Shown: positions 28,436 to 38,385 of the stretch, in pieces
How the letters are laid out: each line of letters begins with the position of its first letter
Numbering within the stretch: position 1 is the first letter of the stretch
From: Tritrichomonas musculus
Taxonomy: Eukaryota; Parabasalia; Tritrichomonadida; Tritrichomonadidae
Direction: 5' to 3'
NCBI GenBank assembly: GCA_039105265.1
Contig: JAPFFF010000024.1
Span: 124,001-188,000, forward strand
DNA: 64,000 nucleotides
Position numbers and translations under genes: made by a program
The notes under the pieces: generated by a model
Told to the model about the DNA's origin: nothing
Database searches by the model: none
The model's input: the letters and a program-made list of their open reading frames with translations, nothing else

Positions 28436-29319
28436 TTCTAAAAAATAGAATAAAAATTTTATGATTTCTATGTATTGAATTTATAAATCAAATTCTAAGA
28501 ATTTGAGTTAATAAAGTTCAACTAATACAAAATTGAAAACAAACGGTTATTTTTTTCCAAATCAAAAAACATACGTTTTGTTTTATAATTTAATATTTTT
28601 CGTTTGAAAATAAACCAAATAATTGTCAAATATTTAATATTTGTTATATTATATCCAAAAAATACACTATCACGCTTTAAAACCATTTTATATACAAAAA
28701 ACGAAAACATTAAAAAATAAATTATTTTTTAAATCTCAGAATTTTCAAAAGACTCACAAATATTCATTATGACTATTTTTTTAATAAGAATGTGGTTATA
28801 TTTTCATCAAAAAGCTATAAAAAGAAGAAATAAATAATATTTTTCACAAATTCAAAAGAATATAAAATGCAAAAAAACAAAAATTTTAAATATATATATT
28901 AATATCTATTTATATTCTGAGTTATTTTATCAGAATTCAAATTTTACATTTTGATAATTTGCCGACAAAATCATGTGAACGTTTTTTTTTCCTCTTAGAA
29001 AAAATTTTCGGGATAATTGAATATTTTATATTTAAGTAATTTTTTTTTTAATCAATAATCATATAAAAAACGATTGACTGGATTTTTTTTTCTAAATAAT
29101 TTTGTAATTCTTTTGCCATACTCATGTATTTACTATGTCATTAGATGACCTAACATTAAATGAAACATGCACACTTTTATATGGAGAATTATACTTTTTT
29201 TTCTTTCATAAGAGAGCTGATTTATTTAAATGAGAATCAATATTCAACCAAAAATCGATAATTTTTATTTCATAGGATGGAAATCATCCACAATAAGATA
29301 AAAAACAATTTATTTTTAA
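28436..29319. other. AT-rich intergenic DNA
   Basis: About 880 bp between the small hypothetical gene and the transposon at 29328. Only short chance frames; nothing else recognised. Confidence 0.6.
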
Positions 29320-30826
29320 AGCCAAAAATAGGTGGGCCACTTTTTTTTTGACTTTAAAAAAGTTCTTTTTTTCTTCGAATTTTAAGAATTATTCAGCAAT
29401 TTCATAATATATATTTATATAACACATATATGATAGTATGCAGTTGTTAAATTAAGTTTTGAACTAATATTCATCAACTTTTTTTTTTATTACATGATAT
29501 ACAATATCACAAGCTCAAATGAATTAAAATACATATATCTATTATTTTATGATATTATCTATGTCATACATCAAGAATGATCTGGAAACAATATAAAATA
29601 ATTAATAGATTTCTCTAAAAAGTTAAAATAAAATGTATTTTTAATTTTCAGAATTATATAAAAAAATTGAATGTTTTCTTTTTTGATATTTAGTTTCTTC
29701 ATCACCCAGGCTTTTTATTGATATAGTTAGTTATAACATAACTTCAAAGATAAAGGTTAGTTGGGAAAACATATTCAAAAAGTTGAATTAGTTAACGGAA
29801 TGATTCAATTTTGGAGCCACTTGGTAAGAAATTATAAACGGTCAAACAATAAATTTGGTATAAATAAAGGTAAATTAAAATCATATATATGTCCTAGAAT
29901 ATTGGACCTTTATTAAAAAATCATAAAAAATTAAAATCAGCTTTTTTTTATTCAATTTTCTCTCAATTTATAAAAATAGCTTTCAAATATTTTTTATATT
30001 TTTTCCCTTATTGAAATTTTGAGATTTTTAGAAAAAGCAATATCTTAATTTAAAATTAATTAATCTATATTAATATTATAATTTCATAATAGAATTATAT
30101 ATTAAAAATATATATAAATGAGATATTTCAATTTGAATTTAAAAAGCAAAGATAATCAAAATAAAAATTATTTTATATTTATTTGAATTTTTAAATTTCA
30201 AAAAAAAACTTAGTTTTAATAAAAATTATAAATATAGCGATTTAAATAGAAATAAACATAATATATATTTATTATAATATTATAAACATAAATTTAATAG
30301 TAAATAATATTTTAAAATATTTTAAAAAAAATCATATACTAATAAATTTTCAAAATCATTATAATCGCATAATTGATTATTTCTAACTTTTTCAAAACGA
30401 ATTTTTATAGAATGTTTCAATTGTTATATTCAAAATTTTCGGTATAGGAAAAATCATTTATTTATTTTTATATTTTGTCTTTGATTATAATCAACAAGAT
30501 ATAACTTTAAACAAAATTAAATTAAACAATTAATTTAAAATTAAAATAGATATTTTTATTCTTAATAAATGAAATTTTCTTATATAAATTGAATGATCTT
30601 TTCAAATTCTTTTAATTTTGAGAAAATTATTTCAAATATTTTTGAAAGATTTTTTCTATACTATTTGAATAGTTTACAAAAAAAATATCAAAATTTAAAT
30701 TATTCATAAAAACTTTATCTTTAATATTTATGAACTATAATTAATATATTATTTTATTATTATATGTAATCTATCCAATGGTGCAAAAGTTATAAAAATT
30801 CATTGGTGGCCCACCTATAGCCAAAA
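29320..30826. mobile_element. Non-autonomous DNA transposon with 8-bp target duplication and GC-rich ends
   Basis: The element is 29328-30818 (1,491 bp). The 13-bp perfect inverted ends are ATAGGTGGGCCAC (29328-29340) and GTGGCCCACCTAT (30806-30818). The 8-bp duplication AGCCAAAA lies directly outside both ends (29320-29327 and 30819-30826). The interior is extremely AT-rich with no ORF of note, so it cannot encode its own transposase. The 8-bp duplication suggests an hAT-type transposase acting in trans. Confidence 0.87.
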
Positions 30827-31385
30827 TAATTTTCAATAAATTTTTATTACTCATACTTATAAATTTTTGAATTGAATCCTCAGCTTAAACGTAATTTCAT
30901 AAATCGGTAATATAGGTGAAATTTTACCATAACCTTTAAAAAAAATTCAAAATTTAACTTTTATTTAAAAAATATTTTCATTCGACTTATGATTCTTTTC
31001 CACCATGTAACCACAACACGGCAGAATGCTAATGCAGAAAGATACAAGTGTTATAACAAATTAGTAAATTTTCATTCCAGAAGACAAATCAATATATATT
31101 ATGATCTCAAAAACTTATGTTGAAACACTCACAAACGGATTATGTTATTGAATGCAAAAAATTGTATTAGATAAGCCAAATTAATATCCCGTATATGACG
31201 AATAATTGAAGAAATAGCCCCGAATAAATGAAATTTTCTTCGTAAACTTTTTGAATAAAAATGATTATTTTTGAGAGTAATCAATAGTCGGTAAGAGTTT
31301 CAACGTTTTTTTAAGAAATTGAAACTTTTTCTGAAGATAACGTTTTTTTTGAATTTTCTGATAAAAAATTTTATATTTATTTAAA
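30827..31385. other. Intergenic region upstream of the transglutaminase-like gene
   Basis: About 560 bp. TAAACTTTTTGAATAAAA at 31243-31260 resembles strings upstream of the E2 and GNAT genes and may be promoter-related. No gene seen. Confidence 0.55.
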
Positions 31386-33143
31386 ATGAAATCTAAAAAG
31401 AAAGATCCTTTGAGCCGCTTAAAACAGCTTGTTATCAAATTTGAAGAAAAGGAAACAGAATTAACCGATGTTCCTAAAGATTTAATTGAAGAATTTGGGT
31501 ACGCATGCCTTGCAAATTCTCTAATGTTTAAAGAACCTGAAATTCCAAAGCACAATGAAAAAGAAATTTCTGCATATATACAAAACAACACTTTTAATAC
31601 ATTAAATTCTTTGATCAGCTATATCAAATCTTTAAATGACGATATAGATAAGCTTTTCGCAATTTTTTCTTATGCAGCTCTAAATATTCAATATGACACA
31701 GAATCTTTTTTTTCTGGAAATCATAAAAATGCTACTCTTGAAAGCGTTTTTGAAACAAAACTTGCTGTTTGCGCAGGATATTCAATTTTCTTTACAGAAA
31801 TGGCAAAAAGAGTCAATCTAAATACCAAAAGAATTGTAATTAAGGAATATTCCAACTTTTCCAAAGCATATGGCTTTGATCCTTTAAATCCACCTCGTAC
31901 AGTTTCATCTGATCATGCCTCTATTCATGTAACAATAGATGGAGTACCTTTTGTTAGCGAACCAACATGGGCAGCTGGCTTTTTAAACGATAATAAGCAA
32001 TTTGAATGGAGATATAATCCTAAATTATTTTTAATTCCATATTACAAATCATTATGCGATCATTATCCATGCGATGAATCTCAACGACTATTACCATTCA
32101 AATTTTCCTTTGACGATTTCTTTAAATCATGCAATGTTGATCCGTTCGATAGATACCTCAAAACTGAATCCAACCCTTACGTTAATATTGAATCTAAGGA
32201 TGGGTATCTTGAGCAGATATACAGTTGTACTGGCCCATCAGATTGGATTTCAATGCAAATTTTTAAGAAAAATGGCAATCAGTTTTCACAAATTTCATCT
32301 GATGGAATTACCAGCTACGAAATCATCCAAAAAAGACTACCCAAACATCCTGAGCGCTGCAGATTTATAACAAGTATCGCATTTCCAGAAAAAGGATTTT
32401 ACCAAGTTAAACTTTTTATCGACGGACCACATGCTCTTACTTATTTTGTTAATTCCCTCACAAGAAGCTCGATTCCTGTTCCTCTTAAATATAATCCATT
32501 CCATGAATCAAAATTCATTCCAATTGCTCCGAAAAGAATTTTAAGTACAGTTAAGCATGGGGTTGCATTAATCAGATTTGCTGTTTCTCCAAAACGTTCT
32601 GCTATTCTTTGGGACATTACTAGGCTGAGCGATCAAAATAGCTTAATTAGGGAAGGCGAGACAATCGATCGATATTATGGCAAATATTCCAAATTATTAA
32701 TTCCTTTTGATGACGAGCGCTATGAAGATCAGCTTTGCGTAACATTTCCATCAAATGGTAGATATTCTGTATATTTATATCTTGCAAACGATGAAGGTTC
32801 CTATACCTCGTATATCACTTATTTTTTCGACGTAAGCGGCGCTAGTTCCGATAGAAAGTATATCAGCCCAACAGACTTCATGTTTAAAGGAAGGACTTTT
32901 GCTCCTGGGAGTGAAGTCACTCTAGGATCAGAAGAAATTGAAAATTTGAAAGAACCTTCTCAGGCAGAATTAAAACTTTTGGCTGAACTAAAAACAAAAA
33001 CAGATCAAGACGAGGCAAAGGTTGAAATCAGAAGAGGCAGACCTCATAAAAAGAAAAATAAAAAATCTAATGATGATGATGATAATTCTCAAGATTCGGC
33101 TTGTGAAGACAAGAAATCATCAAAATGTTGCTTATTAATTTAA
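31386..33143 (+). CDS. Transglutaminase-like (KY-type) protein with C-terminal CaaX motif
   Basis: 585 residues from the ATG at 31386. Residues about 85-215 form a transglutaminase-like core. Cys129 lies in AVCAGYS, His177 in DHASIHVTIDG, and the third catalytic position is Glu192 (SEPTW) where Asp is usual. This arrangement resembles kyphoscoliosis-peptidase (KY) proteins. It is followed, as in that family, by two beta-rich segments (about 270-370 and 385-490). A Lys-rich tail ends in KCCLLI, so the last four residues CLLI fit a CaaX prenylation signal with a second Cys beside it. It may be a membrane-tethered protease, cross-linker or inactive scaffold; substrates are unknown. It converges with the large ankyrin gene. 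Confidence 0.85.
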   Translation: MKSKKKDPLSRLKQLVIKFEEKETELTDVPKDLIEEFGYACLANSLMFKEPEIPKHNEKEISAYIQNNTFNTLNSLISYIKSLNDDIDKLFAIFSYAALNIQYDTESFFSGNHKNATLESVFETKLAVCAGYSIFFTEMAKRVNLNTKRIVIKEYSNFSKAYGFDPLNPPRTVSSDHASIHVTIDGVPFVSEPTWAAGFLNDNKQFEWRYNPKLFLIPYYKSLCDHYPCDESQRLLPFKFSFDDFFKSCNVDPFDRYLKTESNPYVNIESKDGYLEQIYSCTGPSDWISMQIFKKNGNQFSQISSDGITSYEIIQKRLPKHPERCRFITSIAFPEKGFYQVKLFIDGPHALTYFVNSLTRSSIPVPLKYNPFHESKFIPIAPKRILSTVKHGVALIRFAVSPKRSAILWDITRLSDQNSLIREGETIDRYYGKYSKLLIPFDDERYEDQLCVTFPSNGRYSVYLYLANDEGSYTSYITYFFDVSGASSDRKYISPTDFMFKGRTFAPGSEVTLGSEEIENLKEPSQAELKLLAELKTKTDQDEAKVEIRRGRPHKKKNKKSNDDDDNSQDSACEDKKSSKCCLLI

Positions 33144-33219
33144 TTTATTATCTTCTAAACATAAGCGTTTTAAAAAATTTAATTCTTTTTTTTTTCTTTT
33201 TATAATTGAATTTTCTTTT

Positions 33220-33262
33220 GAAAAAATTGTATGTGCCTTCAGAAAAAATTGTATGTGCCTTC
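33220..33262. repeat. 22-bp tandem duplication in a convergent 3' region
   Basis: GAAAAAATTGTATGTGCCTTC occurs at 33220-33240 and 33242-33262 with one base between. A run of about 19 A follows. It lies between the 3' ends of the transglutaminase-like gene and the large ankyrin gene. Confidence 0.85.
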
Positions 33263-33331
33263 AAAAAAAAAAAAAAAAAAAGAATTAATTTGTAAACATT
33301 TAACATGCAAATCGATTTAAAAGTCATCAAC

Positions 33332-36300
33332 TCAAATTGAAGCCATATACCATTTCATTAAAATTGCTTTAAAGTCATCTTTTGAAATTGATTTAGGATC
33401 AACATTATCTATTTGAATAGAATCAAAATCATTTTTTTCAGCATTTGCATTCTCAAAGAACCTAGTATTTTTGCTCTGATTTTTTCCCACGGATGACTTT
33501 TTTTCATTAATTAAATCGAAACAAATTGAAGCTGCGCTTTCGCCTTTCAAATTTTCATGCAGGTAATCAATATCACTGAGGTCAAGCAGGCAAGCAGCCA
33601 AACTAATTCTCTTATTTCTGACAGCCATGATCAACGGGGTGTCACCGTCAATATCTTCCAAATTGACCTGTCGATGGTCAAATTCAACAATTAAGTGAAA
33701 AGCTTCATGAACATCTTTTTTAACGGCAAGTTGAAGGTAGCTTTGCTTTTTTTCACCAACTTTAACAGAGAGGTCAATTTTCCATGTTTTAATTAAAATT
33801 TCTGGTAAACCATATAAACCATTCAAAATTGAATGCTCAAGTGGATAGACGCCATTTGAATCAGGAAGGTTCGGATCACATCCATGATCCAAGAAGAAGT
33901 TTACAATGGGCTCATAAAAATTCATATAATGAAGTGAAGTGAGGTAAGAACAGCCATTTGGCAACATTTCATTGAAATTAATTTCATGGTGATGTGACTC
34001 ATCATATTGAATTATTTTATTCAAAATATCAGTGATGTTATATTGATCTACAAAATAATTAAGTGAAGAAGAAGTGATCAATTCATTGAAGACATCACGA
34101 ATGCTAACTTTTTCAAAATTGTATTTTTCAATATTTGTCATAATTTCATTGAAAATTATCAAACCTTGATGGTCAATTGAATAAATGAGAACATTAAAAT
34201 CATCACCAGTATTTTCATTGATGAAACACAATTGATTATCATACAATTTAAACAACTTTTTGAATACTTCAACATTTTCCCTTGAAATGGAGACACATAA
34301 ACATTCAAATAAATTCGATTTGACTTTATTGAAAGAAGGATGTGAAATGATCAATTCAATTTTTTTGATATCATTTTGGGATATTGCATTCATTAAAGTT
34401 GAGTTGAAAATTGAATCATTCACATCAAGTTCCTTAAATTTACTCAAATCTAACAAAATTTCATAATTATTCGTGCATATAAAGGCTGTATTAATGTTGC
34501 TTTCAATTGGATCAAATTTTTCATTATTAACAAGTAATTTGACAATTTTAGAATTATTCATATTAACAGCATAATTCAATGGTGAATATAGATTAGAATC
34601 ATTCAAATTGATGTTACAACGAGGTGTTTCAATTAATAATTTGGCAACTTCATCATTCCTTGATTTAATTGCATATTCAAGAGGGGTTATAAAATTCCTT
34701 CCTGAAAAAGAATTGACATCAACTTCTTCTTTTGAGAGAAGATATTTAACAAGTTCAATTTCATTAAGTTCAATAGCACGAATTAATAAATCAACATTTT
34801 CTGTATAAATATTCAAATCGACGTTTTCAATTCGAACAAGTCGATTCAAAATAGCAATACCATTTTTGTTTAAAGAACAAGGAACAAGGCATTTCAATGA
34901 TTCATTGACTTGCCATATTTGCGATTGAATATCATCACCATAGAAATCAAGAATAGCATCTACTATATCAACATATATATTAGTAACAGCTGCACATAAA
35001 GGCGTTTCATATCCAAATGAATAAAGATTTGGATTGATTCCTGGCACTGCAAGAAGACGTTTAACAAAATCAAGTTTATTATTTATAACAGCAAAATGTA
35101 AAGGAGTTCCTTTTTCTTCATCAATTTGATTAACAAAAAACGGTTTTTTATTATGTTCAAGAATCATGTCAAAAATTTCAAGATCGTCTGATTCAATGGC
35201 TTCAAATAATGAATTGTTAAGATCAACATTTTCATTTAATAAAAATTTAACTGTTTCTTTTTTATGATTTTGAATTGCTTCAGTCAAGGCTCCTATCATC
35301 ATAACTTCTTTACTTTCAGGATCAGCAATTCCCATCAAAATAATGAATGTTTTCTCATTTGATTGGATGAATTTACTAGCAATGCTTTTAAGCTTACTAA
35401 TTTTAAAACAAACTTTTTTATCAACTAAATATTGAAATGCTTCAAGTAAACCATTCAAACCAGATTGAATCAAAGTATCAGAAAAGTCAATCGAAGGATT
35501 TTCTTCGTAAATCAAATCAATTAATTTTTTCGAAATTTTAGCATTACCACTTTTACATGCTGAAAGAAGGACGTCAATTGATGGTATGATTTTATATCGA
35601 TCAAGCAAGTATTCAAAAATGGCATCCATTTTATTATCAATTGCTATTTTTAATGATTTATTCATAACAGGAGTCGTAGGTTCGAAATTAAACTCATCAA
35701 AAATATAAGAAATAATAGAAAAGTAATTTTTCTCAACGGCAAGATAAAAACAATCAGTTAATTGTGATTCATCAGGAGGCTTCAACTTATCGATGATCAG
35801 TTTAAAAATGGAAAGATTACCAAACTTAACCCAACTCAAATAATAATCGAAAGATTTACCTGCTGACAATTTAAAAGTAGAATTATTTTTTGCTTCTTCT
35901 TCTTTTTTAATCTCTTTTTCAATCAATTCGTTCGATATTTTGAAGAGAAGTTGTGTTAGCTTGTAATACCCAAGCGAAGCAGAAAAAGAGATCAAATTAT
36001 AAACTTGTTGAATAGGCAGCAAAGTTATATCAAATCCTTGATTTATACATTCAACGAGTGAATGAGCATTTCCATTTTGAATTGACAAAATAATCAAATC
36101 AATCAACTCATTCCCTGTTTTTCCTTTGTTTAAAACAGATGTTTGAAGAATCCAGTCAAAAAGTTCATCTTGATGTTTAATAATTGTGAAAAATAACGGA
36201 TTTCGTTGAAGTACAAAAGAACGAAATTGAGAAAAAAGATGAATTGACTCTCTCAAAGCACTGTCGTTTGGGAGATTATATTTGACAGTAGTACTATTGC

Positions 36301-38131
36301 CATCCAATATAAAAACATCGAAATTAATATTCTTGCCATTAGTTGCATTATCTTTATCTTGACTGACTATTCGAACAATCTCAAGGTTTCCTCCGAAGAC
36401 GGCGCAACGATAAGTATAATTATCAAGCTTTGCATGATTCAAAAACAAGAATTTGAAACAATTAATTGACCCACAAAAAGCGGCATAATTAATATAACTC
36501 ATCTCTTTCAACTTGATCAAATGAAAGAAGATATCAAATGGAATATAACCGCTTTTTATATCAATGCCATTCATTGAAATAATTGACTGAAATTGATCAA
36601 CATTGTCATTTCGTAACGAATTGGTTATTTCATCACTTGGCTCTCCTTTCTCTCTGATTTTTTTGAATCCTTCAATATTGGATGGATAATATTTATGTAT
36701 GTAATTTGAATAGTTTTCATATAAACCTATGAAAAGTTTTTTATCATCAACTTTTGTGAGCAATTCGGGGAAAAACCAGAGAACAACGTTATTATGCTCA
36801 TTCATAGTAAATGAACTTTTTTCTGATTCAGTCATTTCTTTTTTATTGATAAAATGGTCAACCATCATGATTTTATCAATAACTTTTTCAATAGGAAGAA
36901 AACCGTTTTTAATTAAAAGATAAATAAAAGAACAATTCAATTTTGATTCACCTATTGAATTCAACAATTTTTCACTTAGAAAAGGAACAAGAATATTAAT
37001 GCAGTTATCTTCATTTGACTCATTATTCAAAAGAACAATTAATTCAATCAAGTAAGAATGATAAATAAAGTCAGCATTGATGACTTGTAGAATGATTGCA
37101 GCGAGTTCTTGCACACTCGTAGTTGATTGAATCCAATCTGATTTAAGTATTTTATTTTGGACAGTTTTGACGGTTATTTTTTTAATATCATATAACCATT
37201 CAAAAATTTCATCAATTTCATCAATTAAAAGTTGTTCTTCATCAATTGTTTGTATCGCATTTTCATAATTTTCAAAGTACAAATCAAGCTTATCAAGTAA
37301 ACAAGTAATTTCAAGATCAGTTGCAATTTTTTTAAGAGAATCCATGTTGTTTAATGTAATTTTAATTGGTTTAAAATCAAATAAATCACAAATGATTTGG
37401 AATTCTTGATATTCATCATCAAAATCATATTTGTACGATTCAAGATTTTGATTTTCTTTTATCATTTCACAAATAACATTTGATGACAAAATACCAAAAT
37501 TATTACATTTATAATCTTGTCGATTCGTTGAAATAATAAAATTTTTTTGTACAACATTTTGATAAAAAAATAATAAACTTGATGTTGAAAAAGTGACACT
37601 ACTACCAAAATCCCAAAAATTCCTTCTTTGATCTGTAAGAACATCTTTACTTTGGTTTAATATATATAATGGACAACGGGTAATTTTGAGAGAATCTATT
37701 ATTTGTCGAATATTTGGAATTTCTTTATTGTCAAATTTTATATTTTCACCTTGAAATAATTTCTCGAGTTTTGCCATGGCATTAACATCATCAGTAATGT
37801 CAATATGATATTTTAAATTTTTAGGGTCTTTATTAAGGATATCCGATATTACAGGCGACATATCTTTGAGCATTTCGATATTAAATTGATAAGATCCACT
37901 ATTCGTAGTTATTGTAAAGCAACGTGGAGCCATTTTTAATAAATTATATATTTGATCATCCAAATTAAAACTATTTTTAGTTTTTGAATTTGGTGACGAG
38001 TTTTGAAAAGAAAATCCAGAAGTGTTTGTTAGAGTTGTAATGTAAAGATGCTCATATACTTGAATATTATTATTGTTATTATTATTATTATTATTATATG
38101 GTTGGAAAAGTGATTTCCTGGAAAAATTCAT
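33332..38131 (-). CDS. Giant ankyrin-repeat protein with BTB-like N-terminal region
   Basis: 1599 residues from the ATG at 38131. An Asn homopolymer lies near residue 13. Two BTB/POZ-like segments follow (about 70-155, starting CFTITTNSGSYQFNIEMLKD, and about 190-290). Next is a helical DUF3447-type region including YINYAAFCGSINCFKFLFLN. From about 560 to 1540 there are many ankyrin repeats of varying quality, with the clearest near 1020-1240 (GTPLHFAVINNKLDFVKRLL; TPLEYAIKSRNDEVAKLLIE; SPLNYAVNMNNSKIVKLLVN) and 1450-1530. The architecture matches the large trichomonad ankyrin expansion. It has no membrane span and no enzyme domain, so a scaffold or interaction role is inferred. Its partner is unknown. 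Confidence 0.88.
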   Translation of the reverse strand: MNFSRKSLFQPYNNNNNNNNNNIQVYEHLYITTLTNTSGFSFQNSSPNSKTKNSFNLDDQIYNLLKMAPRCFTITTNSGSYQFNIEMLKDMSPVISDILNKDPKNLKYHIDITDDVNAMAKLEKLFQGENIKFDNKEIPNIRQIIDSLKITRCPLYILNQSKDVLTDQRRNFWDFGSSVTFSTSSLLFFYQNVVQKNFIISTNRQDYKCNNFGILSSNVICEMIKENQNLESYKYDFDDEYQEFQIICDLFDFKPIKITLNNMDSLKKIATDLEITCLLDKLDLYFENYENAIQTIDEEQLLIDEIDEIFEWLYDIKKITVKTVQNKILKSDWIQSTTSVQELAAIILQVINADFIYHSYLIELIVLLNNESNEDNCINILVPFLSEKLLNSIGESKLNCSFIYLLIKNGFLPIEKVIDKIMMVDHFINKKEMTESEKSSFTMNEHNNVVLWFFPELLTKVDDKKLFIGLYENYSNYIHKYYPSNIEGFKKIREKGEPSDEITNSLRNDNVDQFQSIISMNGIDIKSGYIPFDIFFHLIKLKEMSYINYAAFCGSINCFKFLFLNHAKLDNYTYRCAVFGGNLEIVRIVSQDKDNATNGKNINFDVFILDGNSTTVKYNLPNDSALRESIHLFSQFRSFVLQRNPLFFTIIKHQDELFDWILQTSVLNKGKTGNELIDLIILSIQNGNAHSLVECINQGFDITLLPIQQVYNLISFSASLGYYKLTQLLFKISNELIEKEIKKEEEAKNNSTFKLSAGKSFDYYLSWVKFGNLSIFKLIIDKLKPPDESQLTDCFYLAVEKNYFSIISYIFDEFNFEPTTPVMNKSLKIAIDNKMDAIFEYLLDRYKIIPSIDVLLSACKSGNAKISKKLIDLIYEENPSIDFSDTLIQSGLNGLLEAFQYLVDKKVCFKISKLKSIASKFIQSNEKTFIILMGIADPESKEVMMIGALTEAIQNHKKETVKFLLNENVDLNNSLFEAIESDDLEIFDMILEHNKKPFFVNQIDEEKGTPLHFAVINNKLDFVKRLLAVPGINPNLYSFGYETPLCAAVTNIYVDIVDAILDFYGDDIQSQIWQVNESLKCLVPCSLNKNGIAILNRLVRIENVDLNIYTENVDLLIRAIELNEIELVKYLLSKEEVDVNSFSGRNFITPLEYAIKSRNDEVAKLLIETPRCNINLNDSNLYSPLNYAVNMNNSKIVKLLVNNEKFDPIESNINTAFICTNNYEILLDLSKFKELDVNDSIFNSTLMNAISQNDIKKIELIISHPSFNKVKSNLFECLCVSISRENVEVFKKLFKLYDNQLCFINENTGDDFNVLIYSIDHQGLIIFNEIMTNIEKYNFEKVSIRDVFNELITSSSLNYFVDQYNITDILNKIIQYDESHHHEINFNEMLPNGCSYLTSLHYMNFYEPIVNFFLDHGCDPNLPDSNGVYPLEHSILNGLYGLPEILIKTWKIDLSVKVGEKKQSYLQLAVKKDVHEAFHLIVEFDHRQVNLEDIDGDTPLIMAVRNKRISLAACLLDLSDIDYLHENLKGESAASICFDLINEKKSSVGKNQSKNTRFFENANAEKNDFDSIQIDNVDPKSISKDDFKAILMKWYMASI

Positions 38132-38385
38132 TTATGCCTAATTTCCTTAAAATTTTATTTGGCCTATATGGTCAATAACTATTTTTAAACGGACATCAAA
38201 ATTGGATGAATTTGAGAATTTTCACAAATTTTTATTAGACCAATGAAAAAGTTTATTCAAAAGAAACAATAATATATTCATTAAAATAGCATACAATAAT
38301 AAAAACACCAGATTTTTGATATTTTTTATACAAATATTTTTTTTTTACATCTATGGACAAATATCCATTCAAATTTGAAAAATAA

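Noticed and set aside
28522-28710. 62-codon minus-strand frame
   Set aside because: Aromatic- and Lys-rich composition typical of random AT-rich DNA; no motif.
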